From: Bedellia somnulentella
Lineage: Eukaryota; Arthropoda; Insecta; Lepidoptera; Bedelliidae
Length of the DNA: 64,000 nucleotides
Direction of reading: 5' to 3'
Assembly: GCA_963576735.1 (NCBI GenBank)
Contig: OY755177.1
Span: 1,240,001-1,304,000, forward strand
Under the pieces are notes generated by a model that ran no database searches, was not told the DNA's origin, and worked only from the letters and a program-made list of their open reading frames with translations. The position numbers and the translations under genes are program-made. This document shows positions 20,291 to 32,052 of this stretch, piece after piece; within the stretch, counting starts at the first letter, position 1, and the number at the start of each line of letters is the position of its first letter.

Positions 20291-21282
20291 ATTCGTGCTA
20301 ATAATAACATTGTGATCAGTTTTTATGTTAAACCGTGAACAAGAACAAGAAGAAACGTACGAATATGAAAAAAATATCTTGTCTAAACTTTTTACCGAAA
20401 CTTTGTACATTTAATGTTCATAACATTAGTAAGATAAACAACTGGATCTAATATCTTCTCATAAAAGAATCAAAAAAGCAAAATCAGCGTGCTCTGGTCT
20501 CACGGCCGTATCTACCTCAACAAAGCTGACTTTAATTAGAACTTTCGCCATCTGGCGAGCAACCCTTCCGCAAAAATTATATAATAATAAAAGACTAATT
20601 ACCCGAGAAATTCCGCCAATACGCCACCCGGGAAATAATAAAATTTAATTAATTAAAAACAACCGTCGGAACGAATCAGAGGTAGTCCGCATCAGACGTC
20701 TTAACCCTTCTTGCGTTCGTTCAAGAAATCATTTGCCGGCCAGAGGGGAGACGCCATTAAAGTGTGTTTAAAAATGATTTGTTGAGCCATCAAACTGAAA
20801 TATTTTTTCTTCATGCTGAATTTGCAGTCAAAAATTGGTGGAGCTGTAACTGCAAATTTTGTAAGCTTGTAAGCAATATATTTTCATTTTTTTCGACTGC
20901 TAAGATAGAATACGTTTATAAAATTCACTTACAATACTGTTTAAAAATATCGTGAAGTAACGTAAATCCAAGTCACATGGGATTTGTATTTTTTCTGGTA
21001 TAATTAAATATATATTTTTATATACGTAAATGTACAATATTGTGTAAATAATAAATAAATTATCTATTAACTAGCAGCAGAACTTGTTGAATAAAATAAT
21101 TAATAGGATCTGACGAAACTTTTTCAATTCCAACTTTACAGTGACTTAGCACCAAGATTTCTTTGCGATTTCTGAGAAATTGATTTATTTAGCTTCGTTC
21201 TGATATCATTCAATAAATATAATAGCTAATAAGATTTAAATTTACAACCAAACATATAACTTTGGGAACTACAAATTGCAAT
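20291..21282. other. Unique stretch with TAATTA block
   Basis: 20,490-20,760 is moderately GC-rich with TAATTA sites (TTAATTAGA, CTAATTACC, TTTAATTAATTAAA). No exon or repeat seen. Confidence 0.35.
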
Positions 21283-21333
21283 AAAACTGAAGCCCTTTTT
21301 GGAATTTATGGCCGTGAGTATATGTATATATGT
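21283..21333 (+). mobile_element. SINE-A tail fragment
   Basis: GAAGCCCTTTTTGGAATTTATGG then CCGTGAGTATATGTATATATG. Only the 3' 50 bp remain. Confidence 0.6.
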
Positions 21334-21414
21334 ACAAGTACATGGTATATAAACTGACTCAGAAATTGAACTTACGTCTCGAATCCGTCAGAAAAGCTGA
21401 TCTTCCCACCGAGG

Positions 21415-21520
21415 TATTGACTCCATTTTACTCACGCCATTAGTTCCCATTGGGGTAGCCATATACTATCGATTGTCACTTTGTACGATTCTGGCCAACC
21501 CATCGAGCTTCGTTTAGTAC
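21415..21520 (-). mobile_element. Family C 3' end
   Basis: ACTCACGCCATTAGTTCCC and ATTGGGGTAGCC, then ACTATCGATTGTCACTTTGTACG. The same order is seen at 48,350 and 58,204. Confidence 0.65.
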
Positions 21521-21668
21521 TTCATCTTTATCATATCAGGATCAATAGCATATTAAATTAGAATATATTATACGTAAGTACCCAAGCCATATTATTTTAT
21601 TCAAAGGTTAAGGTGAATTATTTAAATTAAATATTTAAATCTCAATACAAACGGCAAACGTTTTAACA

Positions 21669-21919
21669 ACATACATACATATACAAAGTATACAGGGCTA
21701 AACGGTACCCCGTTACCTGGAGCTTTGGAATGAGAAATTTCTCGCCCACTTTTGGAAGTTGAGTTGGGAAAAGATAGTAATAATAAATAATTGTTGGTGA
21801 CGGGTCTACAACCACATCTCCCGAAAATCACTCAAATAGCTCTTATACTCTTATTCACTTCATAGGACCACTCAAGGGTAGAAATAGGGTAGTGCTATAC
21901 TAAGCCGACACTTAACAGC
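21669..21919 (-). mobile_element. SINE-A (A3), diverged
   Basis: A full-length antisense copy with many substitutions, including a disrupted terminal stem (GTACCCCGTTACC). Confidence 0.8.
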
Positions 21920-22576
21920 AAACAAGTTAAATAACGGACTACTATGAAATATAATACTTTGAATAGGTAGCGTAACTACATTAATAGATTCTAAAAAAAA
22001 TTAAAAAGCGTTTCTTTTATAACTTTTTAATCAATATCACCTCAGCGAAACCAAAATGTAGTCGAATAAATCACAAAGGGGACGCAATTCCGTCGGATAA
22101 TCCGAATTGTAAATTCAATAAAATGTTAAACAATAACCGGATTTAACCGGTTTATAAAACATTTGCATTCCCGCAATCGACGAAGGGTTAAAAAGAATAC
22201 TTTTTATTTCCTTAAAATTTTACTTTGTAGGTTTATAAAGTTTTTAGGTACCTATTTGTTAATTTGTTAAGAAGATATAACTCACATTGATTTTCTACTT
22301 GGTATTTTGAGATATTGGTATTTTATATTGTGTTTTTACCTACTTTACTGTGAACAAAATTTTGCTAAATACTTTATAGTTTAAAATCCCTTAAACTCTA
22401 AATGCCGTCGTATGAAAACCATAGGAATGAATAGGCTAGACGAAATATTCTATAAACTTATTTTAAATTACTTAACAAGTTTAATGTGTTTTTTTAATGA
22501 TATCAGGACTATTTGAAACATTTTAAACACTGTTTTCATTTTATTTTACGCATAAATTGATATGCGAGTTATTAGA
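21920..22576. other. AT-rich, no feature seen
   Basis: No recognised gene or repeat. Confidence 0.4.
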
Positions 22577-22674
22577 TTGCACGGGTCTCAACTGCATCGC
22601 CCAAAAAAAACCTTAACACTCATCACCAATGGGAAGAAATGGGGTAGTGTTATTCTAAGCCAACACTACACAGC
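22577..22674 (-). mobile_element. SINE-A 5' half
   Basis: An antisense head half: GGGTCTCAACTGCATCGCCC to ACACTACACAGC. The 3' half is missing, which is unusual because most truncations lose the head. Confidence 0.7.
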
Positions 22675-23121
22675 ATGGAACTGTAAATAACTTTCGTAAA
22701 TCGATATAACCAACAAAGTAGATAATAATGAATATAATCATTACAACTCGAACTCGAAGTTACGAACAATGGAAGTCACTTAACAAGAGCCCGGAAGACA
22801 TAGAAAAAGTTTGTTAAACGATGGCGAACCTGCGCGGAGGCAATTAAAGACTTATCTGTGAAATAACGCGATCAAAGGAGGCTTCGAGGGGAGATCGGGA
22901 ATCAATCTTGGGAAACCTGGACCGTTCAGAAAGGCTATTATATTGCTCGACTTGTTGTAATTGTGTAAAGAAGATATTTTCAACTAGAAATATGTTTTTT
23001 TACTAAACCCTAACAAAATAAAAGTTTGTTATAAATAATTATCGTCAAAAGATTTTTATGGATAATATGAGATGAGTTCAATATCACTTAAGAGTATGTT
23101 AGCTTTTATTAATGTGCATAT
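22675..23121. other. Unique stretch
   Basis: 22,790-22,930 is somewhat richer in G and C; otherwise AT-rich. No gene recognised. Confidence 0.35.
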
Positions 23122-23409
23122 TCGTATTAAATTCATACATACATACATATACCTACTCACGGCTATAAATCCCTAGAAGGGGTAGCCAGAGCTAAGGAAC
23201 TAGAAGTTCCTCAGCCACTTTTGGAAAGTTGAGTGGGGAAAAGATGGCAAAATAAAGGTTATTGGTGATGGGTCTCCAACCGCATCGCCCAAAATCCCTT
23301 AAAACCCCAATACCGTTAGTCGCCTCTTACATACACCCACCGGAAGAAATGGGGTAGCGTTATTCTAAGCCGACACTACACAGCAAATATGTATAAAATC
23401 GTATTAAAT
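23122..23409 (-). mobile_element. SINE-A (A1), full length with TSD
   Basis: A complete antisense A1 copy. TCGTATTAAAT flanks it at 23,122-23,132 and 23,399-23,409. Confidence 0.9.
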
Positions 23410-23544
23410 ATGTATTATATAAATCATATGATGATGAAGTTTAAAAGGTTTCCCATAGTCTCACAAAGTTGTGATTGATAATCTCTGCCTACTACAATGA
23501 AAGCTTCTGCCAGGAGTTAGTGGTGGTACCTGGAAATAAAAATG

Positions 23545-23899
23545 ACTGTAAGTATTACTAATAAATAAAGAATAAATAAAGGAAAGAAAAATTTCGACAC
23601 AGGCGGGAATCGAACCCGCGACTTCGGGTATACGCCCCGTCGCTCTGCCAACTGAGCTACCGTGTCAATGGCTGCCAGTGCGGAATTCTTCTATCCTTTA
23701 TTTCTTTGACACGTTTGAGTAGTGTTTGCGTTTCCTACCTCCGAATTTTTACTGATTCGGAAGGCCACTTTGAACGTCGCGGGTTCGATTCCCGCCTGAG
23801 TCGAAATTTTTCTTTGCTTTATTTATTCTTTATTTATTAGTATTAATCCCCACATGCGGTTTTCATGAACAAAAAGAGGTAAAAAATTACTGTAAGTAT
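23545..23899 (+). mobile_element. Family T element with TSD
   Basis: The element at 23,556-23,888 lies between ACTGTAAGTAT copies (23,545-23,555; 23,889-23,899). The short end is at the left (TACTAATAAATAAAG). A complete antisense tRNA-like gene and its flank follow. Near 23,777 it switches to a sense T arm (GTCGCGGGTTCGATTCCCGC), then the short-end motif, and finishes in the long end (CATGCGGTTTTCATG). Confidence 0.85.
23596..23666 (-). pseudogene. tRNA-like sequence in family T
   Basis: 71 nt; acceptor GACACGG/CTGTGTC with one G-U pair; intact D and T stems. The anticodon arm has the normal seven-base loop (GCGTATA), which would place GTA in the anticodon but with C instead of U at position 33. 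The closing pair is A-A and the variable loop is only four bases. Unlikely to function in translation. Confidence 0.65.
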
Positions 23900-24269
23900 G
23901 ATTAAATAAGAATTACGAAAGCTTTTTTATGCTGGATCAAATCCAGAATTTCTAATTGTATTAAATCTGGTTTTTGCACCTTACGAGTATATTTTATTGT
24001 ATAATTTATTTCTTTAGTGATATCGTGCGGTGTAAAAATAATCAAAGGTCGTTGACGGCCAATTTAAATATGAAAACTAATTTGCGGAGTGCGCAGTTTG
24101 ATTGAGCACAACGATTCAGGAATGGTGAGGAAAACGGGGAGTGAGGATCGGGACGGGTGAGAAAAATTTAAATAAGTGACACACCAATTTTAGTGATGTA
24201 CAGGATGTACCTAAGAAACCATGTTATTAAAACATTACTTTTATTTTTTGAGTTGTAGAACAAAACAGA

Positions 24270-24350
24270 TATTTATTTTCAGAGGTATGTTAGCTAGCTA
24301 GTTTATGCCAGTGGTCGCGGGTTCGATTCTCACTGAGGTTTGTTCAATAA
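24270..24350 (+). mobile_element. tRNA-like SINE head fragment
   Basis: GTGGTCGCGGGTTCGATTCTCACTGAG holds a polymerase III B box in the context of a lepidopteran SINE head. The A box is unclear and the body is short. Confidence 0.45.
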
Positions 24351-24408
24351 TTTTTTTTTTAATATGTCGAATTAGTATCTGACACTTAAATTTATACTCT
24401 GCATTATT

Positions 24409-24440
24409 ATCACGCCTATCCCCGACGAGGGGCTTCAGCC
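24409..24440 (-). mobile_element. SINE-B-type tail fragment
   Basis: CACGCCTATCCCCGACGAGGGG is the antisense terminal stem and GGCGTG motif. Confidence 0.45.
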
Positions 24441-25124
24441 TACAACAACTTTTCTACTAGCGTAATCGTAGCTGAGACCGACCGCTTCACTTGCCTTTCT
24501 TACTCTGAACCTCGGAATCATCATAATTTTTGGATAACTAGTCTAATCGAACCTGCAAAATCTTAGGAAGCTGGGCTTTATTTTTGACACTGTCGATATG
24601 GATTTCTTCTGGTATTTTCTTTCACTTATTCATAGAGCAAAGACCCAATCTCTGATGACAATAAACAGAAAAGGACATCCCTACAACGTTACCGCCAAGC
24701 AATGGCAACTAATCTCAAATCACAATCGAAAGGGTTGCTCCCCCCCTTCCTCTCCACCCCCGCAACACCCCGCTACTGTTAATTAGTAAAAATTGTGGAA
24801 CATTCCTTCGATCTGTCAAAGTTTACCAATGGATGTGAAGTTCCAATTCTGGAGCAGGCCACCTAAATGGCTTTTGGGTCTTATGTGGTCAATAACTAAT
24901 TTATTTAAAAGGAAAGGATTTCGAAAGAATTGAAAGGTTATGGCAACTGAAAGCAGATTCGTCATTATTTATATTTAAATTAAGGTATTGTAAGGTAATT
25001 TATTGTAATGTATAAGGTGATCCGAATATACTTTCCAGAGAAAAAGTGGGTAGCAGTAGTAGTGTAACTAAACTAGGTAGAAAGATACGTTAAATGATGT
25101 TTAAAAATGTTAGTATTTTATAGG
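24441..25124. other. Unique stretch
   Basis: A C-rich tract at about 24,740-24,775 (CCCCCCTTCC, CACCCCCGC). A 62-codon frame ending at 24,786 looks non-coding. Confidence 0.35.
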
Positions 25125-25175
25125 TTTTAGGTCTGTAGATCGCGGGTTTGATTCCCGCGCTATGAGCAATTTTAT
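25125..25175 (+). mobile_element. tRNA-like T-arm fragment
   Basis: CGCGGGTTTGATTCCCGCG is a perfect T-arm-like stem-loop with B box. No D arm is visible upstream. Confidence 0.4.
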
Positions 25176-25782
25176 AGTATAATTTATACTGTATAAAATA
25201 AATTGTTGATTATCACATATGGTGAGTATTTAGATTATACTTACTGTAATCATTTCTGTAACTTGAACTGTGCAATTTGTTTGTATCTATTTGTTTATAG
25301 CTGCACCTACGAATTCTTAATACAATAAAAAATGTTTTTTTTATTCATTTACACAGAATAGCGTCGCTCCACCCCTTTCGTCAACCAATTTGTGCTCGAA
25401 ATGACCGACGACGTTTAATGAGAACGAAGGTGTTTATGAGAACAGCCCCTGATAATTGCGAAAGGAAAACTCGATTTCTTTGAATTAATGAAGGGCCCGC
25501 CTAATCGCCAGCGAAAGAGATTTATCGTCCTCAAATGTTGCGAACTTTGCCCAAATATTCTAATTGGATTTATTTCTTTGATAAGACTATTACCTTTAAT
25601 AAGTTAATTGGTTCTTAAGAGTTTTTGCACAGTTTATTATGATTAATATCGTTTGACTAATATTAAAGAAGAAGAGGATTTATTTAATTGTAAAAGACTC
25701 CCAAATAACGGGATGTTAGGTGATACCATACACAAAAAATAATTTAAAATAAAAAAATATACCAAAAATAAAAAAAACTAAC
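25176..25782. other. Unique stretch
   Basis: 25,370-25,600 is a moderately GC-rich block with AATTAATGAAG and TAATTGG; possible regulatory block. No gene. Confidence 0.35.
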
Positions 25783-26379
25783 TAAGAAAATAATATAAGA
25801 TATAATTTGAAGACAACTATTTTAGCGATAGCACATGAGACATACATTTAAAAATATATCCAGAAATCACTTAATTGCAATGAAATGTGTTATTTTAAAA
25901 TAATAATTTAGTATATTATAGTTCGGCCGGTCAGAGAATGCGTTCCTGACACCTGTCAGTTAGTCATAATAAAGACAACATAAAGCGCTGATTATAGTAT
26001 AGCAGTATAGATTTAGAAAAAATTATTTTACCCAAGATATTGGACACTCAGTTTGGCACAAAATTATAACATTCATTGATTATTCATATATTAATAATGT
26101 TTTTTTAATGCTCATCAATTGTTAAAGCAGTAAACAACCTGCAAAAATATTTTTATCGTAACTGCAACGCCATTACAAAGTCACGTCGTTCGTTCAATCG
26201 CGACGTGTCAGGAACGCATTCTCTGAACGGCCGAAGTATAACATACTAAATTATTATTTTAAAATAACACATTTTATTTTTATTAAGTGATTTCTGGATA
26301 TATTTTTAAATGTATGTCTCATGTGCTGTAGTTAACGCTAGAATAGTTGTCTTCAAATCATATCTTATTATTTTCTAAG
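25783..26379. mobile_element. Fold-back element, about 170-bp arms
   Basis: Arms 25,783-25,952 and 26,205-26,379 are inverted copies with small indels around a 252-bp loop. The inner arm ends carry TCAGAGAATGCGTTCCTGACAC and its complement. I recall this motif, with the CGGCCG beside it and the loop sequence, from a common lepidopteran repeat. The inner 25,922-26,236 block may be that repeat, with outer arms of different origin. Confidence 0.75.
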
Positions 26380-26983
26380 TCAAGCATTATAATTCTATCA
26401 CCCAAACCAGCTTTACTTACTGGTCCTTCACACCAGCGACAAAAATATTTCAGATCAAATCGTAGGACACTAGATTTCGGATAAAAAGCCATCCAAAATA
26501 GGTTCAATTAAAAACAGCCCATACTTCATCTCTCGGCTATTCGTCTTTGATTTATCGGAACGACCTCAACTGAAGAGCATAGCTTCCACTAATTAAATCC
26601 AGCCTCGGTCTTAATGTTCAAAAATCCAATGTCTAATTAGGTTTTAATTCGTTTTATTCATCTTAGGAATGAAATAATGACGACGGAGGCCGTTACTACA
26701 ATCAACTTTGGCGATATAACACAGCCCTGTTTTATGGCCGGATTATTGAAACTTCATTTTATTACAAACCCTTTTCATTTGCACGAATAAATAAAGAAAT
26801 TTAAACGGTACAATATTTTTCACTATAATTGCTAGGCGAATTCAAATAGAGTAACAGCTTGAAAAAGGAAAACTAAAAAAAATATGAATGTAGACGAAGC
26901 GAGATGTTTGCCTGAATCGTACAAAGTGGCAATTAATAGTTTATGCTTACCTTGATGGCAACCATGAACTATTGGCTTAACTA
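26380..26983. other. Unique stretch with TAATTA block
   Basis: 26,560-26,790 contains CTAATTAAATCC and TCTAATTAGG in moderately GC-rich sequence. Possible regulatory block; no exon seen. Confidence 0.35.
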
Positions 26984-27210
26984 TAGTGTAGTGTCGGCTT
27001 AGTTCACAGCTCACTACCCTAGTTTTACCCGTGGGTGATCGTAACAGGCGACTAAGGGTATAGGGGCTTTTTAAGTGATTTTGGGCGATGTGGTTGGAGA
27101 CCCGTCATAAAAAACATTTATTATTACTATCTTTTCCCCAATCGACTTCCAAAAGTGGCTGACGAATTTCTCATTCCAAAGCTCTGGCTCATAGTATGTA
27201 TTTATATGTA
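26984..27210 (+). mobile_element. SINE-A (A3), tail truncated
   Basis: Head AGTGTAGTGTCGGCTTAG with a short insertion, A3 body, then loss of the terminal stem after AGCTCTGGCT. Confidence 0.8.
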
Positions 27211-28714
27211 ATACCAACCAATTGAAACATAAACTTAAACATGCAAACAAACATAATTAGTATGTTAAGTAACATGTAAAAAGACGAACGGTAGATTTAG
27301 TAACAAGTTAACTAATTTGTGCAAGTTGTCAACACACCTAGTAGGGTGAGTATCATATATTTCATAAAAAAAATATTAAACATGTATTGTTATCCGCTTG
27401 TTGTGTGATGCAAATAAATAAATAAGTATGAACTTGTACTTTCTTAGTGATAATATACGATAAATTAGTCTTCGTATACGATAAAATAGAGTCGATACGA
27501 ACGTTCATTATTTTATTATATCCTGGGAATTTTAAAGTGCACTGTGGTGTTCATAGCTTCCCTTTAAATTTATATTAGTTTTATAATACTTTAAAACTAT
27601 ATTTATTCTACGCATCATAATTGAAGTAAGAATTTCCTGTGCTCAGAATTTACGTTGCATTAATTTACTTTTTATTATTTTGCCGGAATAAATGCAGTTT
27701 ACAAATAGTTTATTAAACTTTTTATACATTATTAATCTCAGTTAAAACAGTTACGGTGTTACCGCATCTTCAGCAAACCTAGATTGCCAGAGTCGAAAGA
27801 AAGCGGGTGTGATTTTTCAGCTGATTGGTAATCACCGAAGTCATTAGGAGCGCTTTGTTTTTTTATCAGAGCGGCTAATGACGCGTGAAATCTCGTTTTT
27901 CTGCCAGATAGATGAAAATACAGGTGATCAGTAGATTAAGAAAGTTATTATAGCTAGATCTGAGAAGGTGTGGTTAAGGTGTTAGTTCTCAAAATAACTC
28001 TTGTTATTTTATTTCCTGATGGTAGAGCACAAATTTTTTGTCTGGAAATATGAAGATCATTACTATTAAAGTAAAACAAAAATAACGGACTGCAGATAAA
28101 AGAAACACACAAAGAATGATATCAATAAAAATCAATGAATGATATTTTTATTTATTTTGCTATAAGTAATGTTAACATAATTTTGCTTAAATTGGTATAC
28201 TTTCATATAAAATTTTGAACCTCCTTATATATTCCTTAATATATCATGAATTAGCCCAATCATTAAGTTTCCATCATAACCAATCTCCTTATAAGCAAAC
28301 ATCTCAACATACGTAAGTAGAGCACGCTCAAGATGAGCCAATTTAATATTCGCCACTGGTCGTCTACAATTAACGCTCCAACAATTTCATAACTCGCTTC
28401 CGCCTTTGAGTCGCGAAACTCTACAAAATACAAGAAAAAAATGCCAAAGTCGCTCAACTCAAAGGGAATAAACAAAATAAGCTGGATCCCTCACAAAGCG
28501 GTGAACTTGTTGGTAATTAGATTAGTGAGAGCCGATGAGGATCTTTATTGGAGATCCTGCCTTCCTCTTGCCTTAGCGAGATGTTCCTGTTTTTTACAAT
28601 TGTTTTTATATCTGCTGTGGGGATGGTAATGACGTTAAAACTCAAGATTTTGTTTTTCCAATATCTGCTGTGATTAAAATAACTCTGGTATAGGATTAGA
28701 GACGACGTTGTTGG
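27211..28714. other. Unique 1.5-kb stretch
   Basis: The longest repeat-poor tract up to this point. 28,260-28,640 has more even base composition, with GGTAATTAGATTAG. Overlapping frames on both strands there (62-70 codons) have no family features. A short inverted pair GTCATTAGGAGCGCT / AGAGCGGCTAATGAC lies near 27,840-27,885. Confidence 0.35.
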
Positions 28715-28765
28715 TAAGTTACTAGCCTCTTTTGTCCGGAGTTCGCGGGTTTGAATACCGCTGAA
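28715..28765 (+). mobile_element. tRNA-like T-arm fragment
   Basis: GTTCGCGGGTTTGAATACCGC resembles the B-box part of a SINE head. Strongly degraded. Confidence 0.35.
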
Positions 28766-28884
28766 AGCTTAAATTTGTATCATGAATAGGCATACGTTTT
28801 CTTTTAATTTTGGATGTTAACTTTACTAATATTAATTGATATTAAATACATCGTCGAGTACTAACTTAGTAGTATTCCTTACCA

Positions 28885-29203
28885 GAGGTCATTATCCCCG
28901 ACGGGGTGGCAGAAGTACTTTTGACGTGAGATTATTGTCACCTGGTGATCAGAGTACCCACGATTTGCTTGGACAGGTTACTCACGTGATAGATGGCAGA
29001 CCTATCGCCGTTTTGTACGATTAAGTACTTCTTAGTCATTTGGGTTTCCTCACGATTTTTCCCTCTCTGTTTACAACCATGATAAATTTACCACAGATAT
29101 TACTTTAGCTAAGACATTAGTGTAAGCCCAACTGTAAGCGCGATATGAAATCGCGCCTCTGTGTATCATAGGCGGCTGTTCTCCCCACCGAGCTATCACG
29201 GTT
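28885..29203 (-). mobile_element. SINE-B, diverged
   Basis: An antisense near-complete copy from TATCCCCGACGGGG to GAGCTATCACGGTT. The head keeps the A box but the B-box region is rearranged (GCGATATGAAATCGCG). Confidence 0.8.
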
Positions 29204-29296
29204 ATTTTGCAGTATGATTATTTATTCCATTTAAAATAAAAACAGTTTTAGATGTATATGTTAACGCATTTAACATACTAAAAATTAATTTTCATA

Positions 29297-29550
29297 ACGA
29301 TTAATCTATAATTTAAATCTTTTTGTTCATGAAAACCTCATGTGGAGATTTTTACCAATAAATAAAGAATAAATAAAGGAAAGAAAAAAATCGACACAGG
29401 CGGGATTCGAACCCGCGACCTCGGTATTGACACGGTAGCTCAATTGGCAAGAGCGACGGGGGCGTATACCCGAGGTCGCGGGTTCGAATCCCGCCTGTGT
29501 CGAAATTTATCTTTCCTTTATTTATTCTTTATTTATTACGATTAATCTAT
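29297..29550 (-). mobile_element. Family T fold-back with TSD
   Basis: An insert at 29,310-29,537 is flanked by ACGATTAATCTAT (29,297-29,309; 29,538-29,550). The long end and an antisense T arm run up to about 29,424. A complete sense tRNA-like gene and short end follow immediately. The two arms (about 29,362-29,424 and 29,471-29,537) pair almost perfectly. Confidence 0.85.
29429..29501 (+). pseudogene. tRNA-like sequence in family T
   Basis: 73 nt; GACACGG/CTGTGTC acceptor; GCGGG/CCCGC T stem with TTCGAAT loop. The D loop is one base longer (AATTGGCAA) and the anticodon arm is irregular. It would pair with the inverted left arm in an RNA of the whole element. Confidence 0.65.
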
Positions 29551-30021
29551 GTTTGTATTTTTTTTTGGAAAGAATTTTGTTAGTGTCGGCTTAGCAACTA
29601 GGGTAAACAGACTGGCTGGCATTGTTTGTACAAGCCGTTTTTTTCTTAACGTTTGTTTTCTACATACATAACTACCGACATTACCAAATGTAGAACTAAA
29701 ATATAATTCTTTTTTTTGCCCAATACTATCTTAATAAAATCACTCAAGTATATAAAAACAACGATAATGTTGAAAAAAGTACCTGCTCATGCTTTTATCT
29801 CAACTCGAAATAAGTCTCTCGACTCATCTAAAGCTCCCGAAAATCTTAAAACATAAAAAGGAATCGAGTTTCAGTTTTCGTTATCACCTTCTGCTATCGC
29901 ATGTCATCGGTTCAAAGATGGCAAAGAATAAAAGAACAAATTTTCAGAAAAGACGTAGAAATTTCTCTATTACATTTATTGATAGACAATGATGTAATAT
30001 AAATTATTTATCGGCTTTAGA
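29551..30021. other. AT-rich, no feature seen
   Basis: TTAGTGTCGGCTTAG at about 29,580 is a short SINE-A head match; otherwise nothing recognised. Confidence 0.35.
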
Positions 30022-30299
30022 ATTGGTCATACATACATACATACATATACTCACGGCAAAATTTCCCTAGAAGGGGTAGCCAGAGCTAAGGAATTATGAA
30101 TTCCTCAGCCACCTTTGGAAGTTGAGTGGGGAAAATATGGTAAATAAAGGTTTTTGGTGATGGGTCTCCAACCGCATCGCCCAAAAATCCAATAAAAAGC
30201 ACCAATACCCTTAGTCGCCTCTTACGACACCCGTGGGTAGAAAGGGGTAGCGACATTCTTGGCCGGCGCTACACGGCTAACATGGTTAACATTGGTCAT
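30022..30299 (-). mobile_element. SINE-A (A2), full length with TSD
   Basis: An antisense complete copy. ATTGGTCAT flanks it at 30,022-30,030 and 30,291-30,299. Thirteen extra bases lie between the head end (30,277) and the duplication. Confidence 0.85.
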
Positions 30300-30534
30300 G
30301 TTTCGAAATATTATCTTTAAAATATCTTACCAATATTTGCTGCTTTTATAAAGAGACAATGTTTGATTGTGTGTGTGTTTGTCTCTAAAGGATATGCTTC
30401 GAATAATTTAATTGATTTTAGAAATTATTTCATCATTAGAATCTTACAACTTTAAGAAGGAACATAAGCTAAGAATCGGCTAGCTAAATTTCATGAGGGA
30501 TGAGCAGTGACTGGAGACAGCTTAGATTTTACTT

Positions 30535-30660
30535 TCCTCACATTGTTTCCTCACCGTTAACATCCAAACTAACCACACATATGACTTAAGAAAAGACAAA
30601 TTGCTGTAGGCCCGGTTTGAAATTACATCTCTTGCACTAAAGCTGTGTTGTTCCCACTAA
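30535..30660 (-). mobile_element. SINE-B head-side fragment
   Basis: CTCACATTGTTTCCTCACCGTTAACA through GAAAAGACAAATTGCTGTAGGCCC. The tail side is lost and the B box is degraded. Confidence 0.6.
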
Positions 30661-32052
30661 AAAAATAAGTTGCTTATTTAAGAACCTCCTTTACAAAACC
30701 GTTGTATCTATCTTCAAAAGTTCTTTGCCAATGGCCTGCGGCGAGTGCCATCTAGTGTCTCAGATCGAGATTGAGTTTTTATGTTGCATTGTGCACCTCG
30801 CGGGGTTTCGAGAACATCACCGTATATGCGTATGTGTTCATGTGTGTGTGTGTGTGTGTGTTCGCCCGCGGCCGATTGGTTTTTGTGAAGCATCAAGCGT
30901 CATCGTTTTTGTGATGATTAGTTGAGTTGTCTATAAATCTGTAATTTAAACGCTGAATAAATGGTAGAGGGAGTGTAAGGTTTATTGTTATGAGGTGCTT
31001 TGGATGTTCGATGGGAAGAGATTGGTTGAAAAGAGTGAGACCACATCACTGTGGCGTGATATTGCAATGTAGAAAATTATAAAAAAAAAATTGTAACGAA
31101 TTTGAAACAAAATCTACATTTTCTAGGGAATAATCTATGCCTATCGTGCTGAAGTTAAGTATGTAATTTTTATGATATTTGGTTTGTAGTTACAGTGTGT
31201 GTAACTCTAGAAAGGAGTAAATTATAAAACAAGACATCAGAATAAAGTAATTCGATAAAATTATTTACAAACCAAAAAGATATATTGTCGATAGTATTGT
31301 TTCAATACCACCCAGGCAGCAAGCAATATAGAGAATAGAGTTGTACGGATAAATCTTTAGCGAAAATATAAAAGCATAAAAAAATACTTTATATATACCA
31401 AAACTATTGTCTTCCAATTCGGTATGCAAAGTTTTTTTTTGGTATTTATTAAATATTTTTATTCAATAGCAAACACGAAAATAAAAGACTAATTTCAATA
31501 TTTTTCATTTAAAATGATTTTTTTCATTTAAAATGAATAATTGTAAAGTTATGATTTTTTCAAGATTGTTCTACTTTTGTTCTCAATTACGTCATCGATC
31601 GAAAGAATCACGTAGCGACATGCAAATGAAGGGAAATGTTTAATAAAAATGTTGTTGATTGCAAAAAAAACACGAATTTGTGATCTCAAATCCAATACTA
31701 CAATTCAATAATTAATAAACCTATGTTTTTCGATATTTTATTAATAAACTGCAAAAACGAACGTCTTTGAAATTACATTGAAACGCTGTAACAGTATTTT
31801 TTATAAAATAACAGTCATTTTAGCTTTATTCGATTTAATTCCAAGAAAATATTGCTTAAAAACAGAATATCTCGAAATGGTTTTGTAATCAGCATCACTT
31901 TGGTAAAACTTAGCATTTATTACCCCCAACGTCCTAAACCAATCTAAGATACCCCATTAATTAATCCATATCTATACCAACGTCAAAGTGCCCAGCCGGT
32001 TGTCAAGACACTTGTCTTATCACAACCATACGTGAACTATTTTACTTCTGGG
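30661..32052. other. Unique 1.4-kb stretch
   Basis: Contains a (TG)n microsatellite at about 30,839-30,860 and a GC-richer patch at 30,720-30,890. The rest is AT-rich. Frames over the microsatellite are low complexity. Confidence 0.35.

Noticed and set aside
20764..20955. 63-codon frame as a gene
   Set aside because: AT-rich, no motif, no initiation context; consistent with chance.
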